Origin: Planctomycetaceae bacterium
GTDB lineage: Bacteria > Planctomycetota > Planctomycetia > Planctomycetales > Planctomycetaceae
Assembly: GCA_028284145.1 (NCBI GenBank)
Contig: JANQSH010000056.1
Coordinates: forward strand, 62,001-126,000
Direction of reading: 5' to 3'
Length of the DNA: 64,000 nucleotides
Numbering within the stretch: the stretch's first letter is position 1; each line of letters opens with the position of its first letter. The position numbers were made by a program, and so were the translations under genes. Shown piece after piece: positions 56,648-64,000 of the stretch. Below the pieces are notes generated by a model. That model worked only from the letters and a program-made list of their open reading frames with translations, ran no database searches and was not told where the DNA came from.

Positions 56648-57428
56648 CGTTTGTCTTCTCCATTTAATTGCGAGGCGATCCCGAATCCATCGCCCGGTTG
56701 GACATTTCAAAAAGCACGAATGCCTGAGAGGGGGCGGGCGGGACCGCGGAAGGTGTCTCCTTTGATTGCCCCAATATAGTGGGCTGCTTTTGCAATGGCG
56801 AGACTCCCGGAGAACTCGAAGCAGGAAATTTACTCCCTTGTTCAAATCTTCGCATGAGTCGCGACTGAACTTGATCCGACGGATTTTTCTTTGTGTTGGC
56901 TTGAGATTCATTTGGAACAGTAATAGCAGTGTGAAGGCGGCTACAGCTCAATGTGGTTTGCAATAATTGTCTGCAGTGGTGCAAAAATAACGCAGGAGTC
57001 TTTTCCTCCTGAAGAAACTCTCATACCTTGTTCGACCTCACGGTTGGCCCGCAATGATCTTACAGCCAAATTGTTTCGCATTGCGTTGACTCGGCCGGAA
57101 GATTGACGCTTGCCAGAGGACAATTGCCAATATCACTCAAGGACGCCTTTGCAGCTGTGTAACTGTTCGGCCATTCGTTTGGCCAGCAGGGGCTTCCGCC
57201 CTTGATATTCATGTATCGAGCTATTGGTTGAGCATCGCCGCAATTGAAAAATGTGGACTGCTGGTCTTTGACAGCGAACCGTGAGCCGAATAGTCTTTTA
57301 AGATACATTTCTACAGTTTGTTTCCACCCTGGATGCAATCGTTGGATTGGGCATTTCATCGTTTCCCCGATTCCGACTGCAAATACAACTCGACCTCGTT
57401 TCTCGAAAAACGAGATTGAGGAAATGTC
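56648..57428. other. Divergent intergenic region, about 780 bp
   Basis: It lies between the DUF1015 gene and the hybrid kinase. Most of it shows no coding signal. A minus-strand frame at 57060-57359 with a possible ribosome site is listed separately as a weak candidate. The promoter of the kinase must lie in the right part. Confidence 0.5.
57060..57359 (-). CDS. Possible small hypothetical protein (weak)
   Basis: 99 residues beginning 'MKCPIQRLHPGWKQTVEMYLKRLFG', not recognised. It contains five Cys and several Trp. 'GGGGA' lies 4 bases before the ATG on the minus strand. The frame is open further upstream into the kinase gene on the other strand, which argues that part of the openness is chance. 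There is no operon partner. Confidence 0.25.
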   Translation of the reverse strand: MKCPIQRLHPGWKQTVEMYLKRLFGSRFAVKDQQSTFFNCGDAQPIARYMNIKGGSPCWPNEWPNSYTAAKASLSDIGNCPLASVNLPAESTQCETIWL

Positions 57429-60400
57429 ATGAGCCCGCAAGACGAATCCCGGATTTCCACTGCCTCGGATGTGCCAGAAGATGCCACCGATCAACCGCCG
57501 TGGTACCGATCGATGGTATTCAAGCAGACGATCTTTGTCGCCATCATTGTGCTGGTCACATCGCAGGCATTGAGTTGGGTCGGCTTTGTCTTCGCCAGAA
57601 ACGCGCTGCGCGAACGAGTGCACGAACATCTCGGTTCGGTCGCTTTGGAACGGCGTGCACGGCTGATGACGTTCGTCTCACAGCAACATGAACGGATCGC
57701 TCTGGTCGCCAGCCGAACCCGCTTTCGGGAACTGGTCACGCTGCACTCCAAAAACGAAATCGAGCCGGATCTTTTTCTCAGCGGCACTCAGCGGATTCTG
57801 AGAGATGCACAACGTAGTACCGAGGGGTTTCGCAACATCTGTTTCGCCGACCCTTCAGGACGGGTGATCACGGCGACGGACGATATCAATCTCGATCGAA
57901 ACTTCAGCGACGATCCCGATTTTCTGCAGGGTTTGAAAGGTGCGCATGTCGGCGTACCAAAACGAGTGGCGGGAAACCTTCAGGCACAAATCACCGCACC
58001 GGCAACAAACCGCGATGGCGATCTGCTCGGTGTGGTGATCGTCATGGCAGACATGCAACCCCTGGTGGAATTGCTGTCCGACTCCACCGGTTTGGGAGAG
58101 ACGGGCGAAGTGCTCGTTGGCACGATGCGTGAAAGCCATGTGCAGTTTCTCATCCCCGGAACGCGAACCGATCCGTATCAGCATTGTGAGGATGTTGCCC
58201 CACTCGTAAAGGCGATTCGGGGAGAGGATGGATTCGACATCACCGATTTTTCCAATGAAGAAGTTCTCATTCGCTTTCTCCCTGTCGATTACCAGCCACG
58301 CGATTATCAACCGTGGGGACTGGTGGCGAAAATCGATGTCGATGAAGCCTATGCCCCGGTCATCCGACTACGCAAAACTTTCGCCCTTCTGCAGATACTG
58401 TTTCTGGCCGTTGGTGTTGTGGTCTGTTTTCTCCTGGTCAAACGGATGCTGCGATCAATTTTGCATCTCTCCAGTGCCGCAGCACATGTTGCCGATGGCG
58501 ATCTCAATGTCGAGGTATCGAGTACCTCTGCAGATGAAGTCGGAAGATTGTCTGCAGCGTTCAACCACATGACGAGGGAACTGCGATCGTCGTACAGATT
58601 TCTTGAAACACGCGTCGAAGAACGGACGCAGGAACTGCACGAGCGAAACCAGGAGTTGGAAAAAACTCAGCAGGAATTGACGCTCGCGAAAGATGCCGCC
58701 ATCGGAGCTAACAAAGCCAAGAGTGAGTTCCTCGCAAACATGAGTCACGAGATTCGGACCCCGATGAACGCGGTGATCGGCATGACGGAACTGGTACTCG
58801 ATACGGACCTGGACGACGTGCAGCGTGAGTACCTGCATATCTCGAAGGATTCCGCCGAAGCATTGCTCTCGCTGATCAACGACATTCTCGACTTCTCGAA
58901 AATCGAAGCGGGCAAATTGGAACTGGATCATACGTCTTTCGAAATCGAAGAGGTGCTGGGCGACACAATGAAGGCGATGTCGTTGCGCGCTCGTGATGAG
59001 AAGATTGAGGTCATCTGTCATGTGTCACCCACCGTCCCGCGAACACTTATGGGAGATCCACTCCGCCTGCGACAGGTCGTCACCAATCTTGTCGGCAACG
59101 CGATTAAGTTTACCGAAGCAGGGGAAATCGTCCTCCGTGCAGATGTCGAACAACACGAGTCGGACCAGGTTCAATTGCACGTTTCGGTGCGCGACACGGG
59201 TATCGGCATCCCGCTGGAAAAACAGGACGCCATCTTCGAAGCGTTCTCTCAAGCTGATGCTTCAACGACACGCGAATTTGGTGGCACCGGGCTGGGACTC
59301 GCCATCACTTCGCGGCTGGTGAAAATGATGGGTGGGGAAACCTGGGTGGAAAGTGAACCTGGCCAGGGCAGCACTTTTCACTTCACTGCCCGATTGGGAA
59401 TTTCGCAAGTCGACACCGAGCCGCGCGTTCGCTCCGTGAAATCATTGCTGGGGCTGAAGGTCCTCATCGTCGACGACAACGAGACGAATCGCCGCATCTT
59501 CACCGAGATGCTGACAAACTGGGAAATGCGCCCCAGGGCAGTCGCCAGTGCCAACGAGGCGATCGAGGTATTAGCCGCTGCCAAAGATGCGAACGCATCT
59601 TTTGATCTCGTACTGTCCGACGTTCACATGCCGGGCAAAGATGGTTTTGAAATGATGAAGGACATTCGTGCGGACGGCAAACTGGAGAGCACCGTTATCA
59701 TGATGCTCACTTCAGGTGATGGGCCAGGAGATATCGCCCGTTGTCGGCAGTTGGGAGGTGCGGCTCATCTCATCAAACCTGTGAAACAATCGGAGTTGTT
59801 TGACGCGATCGTTTCGGCGATGGGAGTCACCAGTCTGATTGAACTGACTGGTAACGGTGATGAGAACGAAACTGAACAGGTCCAATTGCCGCCGCTTAAT
59901 ATCCTGCTTGCCGAAGACAGCTTTCCCAACCAGCGACTGGCTGTTGGTCTGCTGTCCAAATGGGGGCAGAAAGTGATGGTCGCGAACAATGGCGTCGAGG
60001 CGATCGCGGCTTTGAAACGGGAACACTTCGACGTCATATTGATGGACGTGCAGATGCCGGAGATGGACGGGTTTCAGGCGACCGCCGTGATTCGCGAACA
60101 GGAATCGCGTACAGGCGGTCATTTACCGATCATCGCGATGACGGCCCATGCCATGAAAGGGGACCGGGAGGAATGCCTCGCCGCCGGAATGGATGGTTAT
60201 GTCTCCAAACCGATTCGCCAGCACGAATTGAAGATGACGCTCAAGTGCGTAGCGGACGGCATCTTAGGGGATGATCTCGACGTCCCGTCATTCACGTCGG
60301 GAACCAGGGTGGATTCTGCGAACGAGCAACAGAAGACCGGCTCAACTCCATCCCCAAACGATCAGGTGAATGCAGCGACAAAGGAACCACCAACCGAATC

Positions 60401-60761
60401 AACAACGTCGACGTCCGGCCTCGATTGGGAGTCGGCATTGGCGGCGGTGGGAGGAGATCGCGAACTGCTGGGAGAAGTGGTTGACGCAATGGTGCAGGAA
60501 TGTCCCGAACGGCTCAACGATATCGACAAAGCGATTGCTCAAAACGATGCAGCATCACTCAGACGGGCGGCACACACGATCAAAGGTGTCCTCCGCATGT
60601 TCGGCGACACACCAGCCGGCGACCTCGCCGCAAAAATGGAAGCCGCTGCAAAAGAGGGTGATTGCGAATCGGCTAAAGCAGATGCCCCGCAACTTCGCGA
60701 ATTCGTAGAATTGGCCATGCAGGAAGCGATAGAGTTTCTGAAGCCGGATGCAAATGAGTGA
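57429..60761 (+). CDS. Hybrid sensor histidine kinase with two receivers and HPt
   Basis: 1110 residues. Two membrane segments (about 35-55 and 315-338) flank a periplasmic Cache-like sensor. Then come HAMP (about 340-395), a coiled coil, HisKA with the phosphoacceptor His440 in '[18 protein letters not shown]', and a HATPase_c domain ('[15 protein letters not shown]', '[11 protein letters not shown]', '[10 protein letters not shown]'). Receiver 1 has Asp731 in 'LSDVHMPG', receiver 2 has Asp873 in '[11 protein letters not shown]', and a C-terminal HPt has His1049 in 'RRAAHTIKG'. All phosphorelay residues are present. The ligand and final output are unknown; the single-domain regulator at 54.7 kb is a plausible acceptor. 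Confidence 0.95.
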   Translation: MSPQDESRISTASDVPEDATDQPPWYRSMVFKQTIFVAIIVLVTSQALSWVGFVFARNALRERVHEHLGSVALERRARLMTFVSQQHERIALVASRTRFRELVTLHSKNEIEPDLFLSGTQRILRDAQRSTEGFRNICFADPSGRVITATDDINLDRNFSDDPDFLQGLKGAHVGVPKRVAGNLQAQITAPATNRDGDLLGVVIVMADMQPLVELLSDSTGLGETGEVLVGTMRESHVQFLIPGTRTDPYQHCEDVAPLVKAIRGEDGFDITDFSNEEVLIRFLPVDYQPRDYQPWGLVAKIDVDEAYAPVIRLRKTFALLQILFLAVGVVVCFLLVKRMLRSILHLSSAAAHVADGDLNVEVSSTSADEVGRLSAAFNHMTRELRSSYRFLETRVEERTQELHERNQELEKTQQELTLAKDAAIGANKAKSEFLANMSHEIRTPMNAVIGMTELVLDTDLDDVQREYLHISKDSAEALLSLINDILDFSKIEAGKLELDHTSFEIEEVLGDTMKAMSLRARDEKIEVICHVSPTVPRTLMGDPLRLRQVVTNLVGNAIKFTEAGEIVLRADVEQHESDQVQLHVSVRDTGIGIPLEKQDAIFEAFSQADASTTREFGGTGLGLAITSRLVKMMGGETWVESEPGQGSTFHFTARLGISQVDTEPRVRSVKSLLGLKVLIVDDNETNRRIFTEMLTNWEMRPRAVASANEAIEVLAAAKDANASFDLVLSDVHMPGKDGFEMMKDIRADGKLESTVIMMLTSGDGPGDIARCRQLGGAAHLIKPVKQSELFDAIVSAMGVTSLIELTGNGDENETEQVQLPPLNILLAEDSFPNQRLAVGLLSKWGQKVMVANNGVEAIAALKREHFDVILMDVQMPEMDGFQATAVIREQESRTGGHLPIIAMTAHAMKGDREECLAAGMDGYVSKPIRQHELKMTLKCVADGILGDDLDVPSFTSGTRVDSANEQQKTGSTPSPNDQVNAATKEPPTESTTSTSGLDWESALAAVGGDRELLGEVVDAMVQECPERLNDIDKAIAQNDAASLRRAAHTIKGVLRMFGDTPAGDLAAKMEAAAKEGDCESAKADAPQLREFVELAMQEAIEFLKPDANE

Positions 60762-60773
60762 GACAGCCGGACT

Positions 60774-60874
60774 GGAGTCGTTTACCTTCTGGTGTGATGT
60801 CTCTGGTTCGTGGAGCTTATGTGTTTGCAGGCCGAACGACGTCCATCGCGGCACAGAAGAGCGTAATACGTACT
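60774..60874 (-). repeat. MITE-like element, copy H
   Basis: Reverse orientation: starts GGAGTCGTTTACC and ends AGAGCGTAATACGTACT. It lies 12 bases after the kinase stop. The right edge has lost the usual CGCTC arm. Confidence 0.82.
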
Positions 60875-61155
60875 ATCCTTCGGAAAACGCGAAGGTAAAG
60901 AATAGCCGAGAGGGGACTCGAAAGAATGCCGAAAACGTCAGGATTCAGGCGAACTCTGAAACAGGCGACGTAAAATCCAACGTCAATCGCGCCAATTTGG
61001 AGCGATTGATTGCCGTCTGGCCTGACCACTCGAATGAGAAACAACGCGGTGTGGACTGACAGTTCAAGGTAAACGACGTGCATTGCAAACTCAAGTTGTT
61101 CCACCTCAAAATCAAATGCTGACAGAGCGACAGGCCTTTGTTACGATCTATTTCG
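60875..61155. other. Intergenic region between convergent genes
   Basis: No gene is supported. Open frames through this stretch run into the repeat on the left and have no ribosome site. No clear terminator hairpin was found. Confidence 0.45.
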
Positions 61156-62574
61156 TTATTGACCGGTCTCACCATCTACACTCGGATGATACAAAGTCGC
61201 GATCGGCAGCAGGATCACCGCCAGGCAGCCAAACGTCCAGCAGATCGGCCACGCCGTCAATCCCTTCTCGCCAAACAACAGATTGCACAGCCCGAAAAAA
61301 CCGGCTGAGATCAAAATGGCGATCCAGTTGGTGAGGTTCATTGCACCGATCATTCGGCCCTTTTGTTCTTCCGGCGGTCTCGCCTGCATGAAGACCTGCA
61401 AAGGAACAATAAACAGCCCGGCAAAGAAACCGAGCCCCGTCAACAGCAGGCGAATTGTCCATTCTGATGTCCGATCAGGAATCAACAATGACTGCAACGA
61501 CTCGACAACCTTGATTTCCCCATTTGCCGGTGATGACAACGGCTCCGTCAATTGGCCGACAATCGCGACGCCGAGCAATGTCAACACCAGGCCCCATGAT
61601 CCAAGCGTGACGAGGTGGAAATTGACGCGGTGATGCGACAGCCGCCCCGCCATCACACAGCCGAGGGAAATCCCCACACCCATGCAGGCGGCCATCAGAC
61701 TGGTACGTGAATCGGAATAACCCAACTGCCGTTTGCCGAATGCGTTGACCGCCTGCTGCACCACCCCGCCGGTAAACCAGAACAGGCTTGAGCAGAGCAA
61801 AACGCCGAGCAGAGGGTGATCAGCCAGCAACATGCGGACAGTTGAGCGACCGATCGCCATATTGCGTGGTTCGAATTTGAGATCCGGCTGTGCGGTCGAA
61901 GTTTTGCGAATCAGGAGCGAAGTCCCGGTGCCGAGAGTAGCGATCGCCATACAAATGCCGCTGACCATCCACAACTGGTGTTCACCAAACCAGTCTTTGG
62001 CGTAACCGGCCAGTGCCATGCCAAAGATAATCGCCAGAAAGGTTGTCATCTGAATCAGGCCGTTGGCGGTCGGGAGGTCACTTTCGCGAAACAGTTCCGG
62101 CAGAATGCCATACTTGGAGGGGCCGAAGAAGGCACTCTGACAGCCCATCAGAAACAGAACGACGAACAGACAATTCAGCAGCAGGTTCTGATCGCGGATA
62201 CCTGTCAGAAAGGCAGCCATTCCCAGCAGCATGACAACGATTTCGGCCACCTTGCACAGCACTACGACTTTGCGTTTGCCAGTGCGATCCGACAGAAATC
62301 CTGCGAAGCCGGAAAACAGAATAAAGGGAATGGCGAAAACCGCCATCGCCATCGGCTGGTAATCACGTCCGGTGGCACCAACAAAATCGACGCAGATCAA
62401 CAGAATCAGTTGTTTGAACAGATTGTCATTAAACGCACCGAGAAACTGAGTCAAGAGCATGCCGCCAAAGGCAGGATCGCGCAGAATCGCTGGCTGGTTG
62501 TCCAACCTGTCAGCCGGTCCGTTTGCACTCATCGTGATCGTGGTTCCATTGTCGAATTCATCGTTGGTTTCCAT
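61156..62574 (-). CDS. MFS transporter of the LplT-like (lysophospholipid) group
   Basis: 472 residues with about twelve hydrophobic segments. The start of the first helix, 'LLTQFLGAFNDNLFKQLILLI', and the loop 'FGPSKYGILPELF' with 'TANGLIQMTTF' are typical of LplT and of the transporter half of Aas-type fusions. LplT flips lysophospholipids inward for reacylation. No acyltransferase/acyl-ACP synthetase gene is adjacent, so the substrate is inferred. The N-terminal 25 residues are polar and could begin instead at a Met within 'TITMSANG'. It is divergent from the sugar-binding lipoprotein gene, with copy I between them. Confidence 0.85.
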   Translation of the reverse strand: METNDEFDNGTTITMSANGPADRLDNQPAILRDPAFGGMLLTQFLGAFNDNLFKQLILLICVDFVGATGRDYQPMAMAVFAIPFILFSGFAGFLSDRTGKRKVVVLCKVAEIVVMLLGMAAFLTGIRDQNLLLNCLFVVLFLMGCQSAFFGPSKYGILPELFRESDLPTANGLIQMTTFLAIIFGMALAGYAKDWFGEHQLWMVSGICMAIATLGTGTSLLIRKTSTAQPDLKFEPRNMAIGRSTVRMLLADHPLLGVLLCSSLFWFTGGVVQQAVNAFGKRQLGYSDSRTSLMAACMGVGISLGCVMAGRLSHHRVNFHLVTLGSWGLVLTLLGVAIVGQLTEPLSSPANGEIKVVESLQSLLIPDRTSEWTIRLLLTGLGFFAGLFIVPLQVFMQARPPEEQKGRMIGAMNLTNWIAILISAGFFGLCNLLFGEKGLTAWPICWTFGCLAVILLPIATLYHPSVDGETGQ

Positions 62575-62928
62575 TGCAAAGTTGTACGACGGTTGGTGTT
62601 CCGTGAACCTGGTAAGATATAGAGCAGTTTACCTTTTCGTGTGACACTTTTCGCTCGTGGGAGCCTATATTTGCAGATCAAAGGACGTGCATCACGCCAC
62701 AAGAGAGCGTAATACGCTCTAGTCAAATTGGACGTTGGAAGGAACTGCACGAAGCGTACCCATGAATTCCTCCTTTCCAAAGACATGGCGTGCTGCATTT
62801 GACGGCCTTGCTTGGATCGCCTGTGCAGCAGTGATAAGATGACATTGTAGAGCATTCGAGCGGTTGACAATCTACGAAATACTCGTACAAAGTTTCCTTG
62901 TTCCTCATCACTTTCGGAGTCTTTTCTC
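62575..62928. other. Divergent intergenic region with MITE-like copy I
   Basis: The spacer carries a repeat copy (62620-62721) close to the MFS start, leaving only 45 bases between the element and the start codon. The remaining part holds the presumed promoter of the sugar-binding lipoprotein gene. No gene is seen. Confidence 0.55.
62620..62721 (-). repeat. MITE-like element, copy I
   Basis: Reverse orientation: starts TAGAGCAGTTTACC and ends GAGAGCGTAATACGCTCTA. TA is present at both outer edges. It lies 46 bp upstream of the MFS start codon, so it may be transcribed as part of that 5' leader or carry part of its promoter. Confidence 0.88.
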
Positions 62929-63930
62929 ATGCCTCGATCGAGTTTTTTCCAGCTACTGCTCACATTGGTTCTGGTTGGCTGCAACGGTGGTGGAGGTGAC
63001 GGTTCATCGTTGAATTCCAACAACGACAACGGAAACAAAAAGTATCGCATCGCCGTTATTCCGAAAGGCACAACGCACGACTTCTGGAAGTCGGTTCACT
63101 TCGGAGCAAAGAAGGCAGCGGAAGAGTTGGGGAATGTTGAAATCATCTGGCAGGGTCCGACCAGCGAGTCGGACAAGGAAGGGCAAATCAAAATCTGCGA
63201 CACCTTCATCGGTCGTAAGGTCGATGGCATCTGTCTGGCACCAATCGATCGGGATGGGCTGGTTCAGGTCGTCAAGCGGGCCAGGCAACGCGAGATCCCA
63301 ACCATCATTTTTGACAGCGGGTTGAGCGACCACTCGGAAGTCGTCAGCTATGTCGCAACCGACAATTTCAACGGTGGCAAGATGGCAGGCGAACATCTGG
63401 TGGAAAAAATGGAGAACAAGGGTGGCGCGATTCTTCTCCGTTATCAGGCAGGCAGCGAAAGCACCGAACAGCGCGAAGCCGGGTTCATGGAAGCGATCAA
63501 AGCGCATCCCGAAATCACTATTCTTTCCGATAACCAGCGTGTGCGATCCGACACCGACGAAGCGTTGAAAATTTCCGAAAACCTGCTGCGGGAACACAAA
63601 GATGTGAAGGGGGTCTTCACGGTTTGCGAGCCGGTGAACAAAGGGATGTTGCAGGCGCTCAAGAATGAATCAATGGCTGGGAAGGTGCGGTTCATTGCGT
63701 TTGATTCCGATCCTTCCGTTATTGAAGGTTTGAAGAACGGCTCAGTGGACGGCGTTGTTTTGCAGGATCCGGTTAATATGGGTTATCTCGCCGTCAAGAC
63801 GATGGTCGAATATCTTGAAGGAAAAGAGGTCAAGAAACGGATCAGCACGGGGGAAACGCTCGTCACACCCGAGAATATGGACAAACCTGAGATCCAGAAA
63901 CTCCTCCGTCCCGAGAAACAGGACAACTGA
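62929..63930 (+). CDS. Sugar-type ABC transporter substrate-binding lipoprotein
   Basis: 333 residues of the RbsB-like periplasmic binding protein family. The signal peptide has a lipobox 'LVLVGC' with the Cys at about 20, followed by a Gly-rich spacer. The binding fold has 'YRIAVIPKGTTHDFWKSVHFGA', shown in part as the first strand-helix, 'VDGICLAPIDRDGLVQVV', 'IPTIIFDSGLS' and 'SYVATDNFNGGKMAGEHLV', typical of ribose/galactose-type receptors. The matching ATPase and permease are not in the window and may follow beyond 64000. The ligand is probably a pentose or hexose. Confidence 0.92.
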   Translation: MPRSSFFQLLLTLVLVGCNGGGGDGSSLNSNNDNGNKKYRIAVIPKGTTHDFWKSVHFGAKKAAEELGNVEIIWQGPTSESDKEGQIKICDTFIGRKVDGICLAPIDRDGLVQVVKRARQREIPTIIFDSGLSDHSEVVSYVATDNFNGGKMAGEHLVEKMENKGGAILLRYQAGSESTEQREAGFMEAIKAHPEITILSDNQRVRSDTDEALKISENLLREHKDVKGVFTVCEPVNKGMLQALKNESMAGKVRFIAFDSDPSVIEGLKNGSVDGVVLQDPVNMGYLAVKTMVEYLEGKEVKKRISTGETLVTPENMDKPEIQKLLRPEKQDN

Positions 63931-64000
63931 TTGTCGTGGGTTTGCAATTGAAATCACAGAGTTGTCTTGTCTGCCGGGCAGGGGCCTCCCTGCCGTCCTT

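Noticed and set aside
57360-57629. Upstream extension of the small minus-strand frame into the kinase gene
   Set aside because: This part is antisense to the well-supported kinase N-terminus; only the portion from 57359 down could be a gene, and that is weak.

Overview
The window reads as a chromosomal segment of a planctomycete, probably of the Planctomycetales. This is an inference. It rests on long spacers, genes that mostly stand alone, several architectures I associate with that phylum (a thioredoxin-trypsin fusion, a membrane-anchored Ser/Asp-repeat protein with a helix-turn-helix head, a J-like/MshEN membrane protein, an octaheme cytochrome with a repeat-rich tail) and the general protein similarity. 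About 41 intact protein genes, one interrupted gene and two weak small candidates are supported. No rRNA, tRNA, CRISPR array, transposase or phage gene was seen.

Layout. 1-5 kb: ferrous iron uptake (feoA-feoB), a DRG/Obg-like GTPase and a GlpG-like rhomboid protease. 5-14 kb: RNA ligase rtcB, a convergent MscS channel and hisA, a THUMP-type rRNA methyltransferase, and a giant GlnE-type nucleotidyltransferase with central ACT domains. 14-23 kb: an ECF sigma factor, an nnrE gene broken by one in-frame TAA, a short-chain dehydrogenase behind a strong palindrome, glycerol kinase, a Crp/Fnr regulator, a small zinc-finger anti-sigma-like membrane protein and the thioredoxin-protease fusion. 23-29 kb: a lipoprotein and a fused ResB-CcsA cytochrome c assembly protein. 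29-37 kb: the Ser/Asp-repeat protein, an MFS carrier, and aroB-dprA with overlapping ends. 37-43 kb: the PrkA kinase / YeaH / SpoVR set and a small conserved-looking protein. 43-49 kb: a lidless Hsp70, a J-like membrane protein, a CinA protein with a degenerate C-terminal domain and a GT4 glycosyltransferase. 49-64 kb: an octaheme cytochrome, a secreted esterase, a CheY-like receiver, a DUF1015 protein, a hybrid histidine kinase, an LplT-like MFS protein and a sugar-binding lipoprotein.

The most striking signal is not a gene. Eleven copies of one roughly 100-bp element lie between genes, in both orientations. Each is bounded by degenerate TIRs (GAGC...GCTC), most with TA at the outer edge, and carries internal hairpins. 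In three cases (rtcB, the Ser/Asp-repeat gene, the Hsp70 gene) the stop codon of the neighbouring gene is the terminal TAG/TAA of the element. This fits a TA-targeting MITE: landing in the TA of a stop codon, an element that begins with G rebuilds an in-frame TAG and leaves the protein unchanged. A second, sparser dispersed repeat related to the common 'cattcccgcg...gcgggaat' family occurs four times.

Functional themes are envelope and redox maintenance (cytochrome c assembly, octaheme cytochrome, thioredoxin-protease, rhomboid, MscS), stress and signalling (PrkA-YeaH-SpoVR, Hsp70/J-like pair, hybrid kinase, ECF sigma, Crp/Fnr) and scattered housekeeping genes (hisA, aroB, dprA, glnE, glpK).
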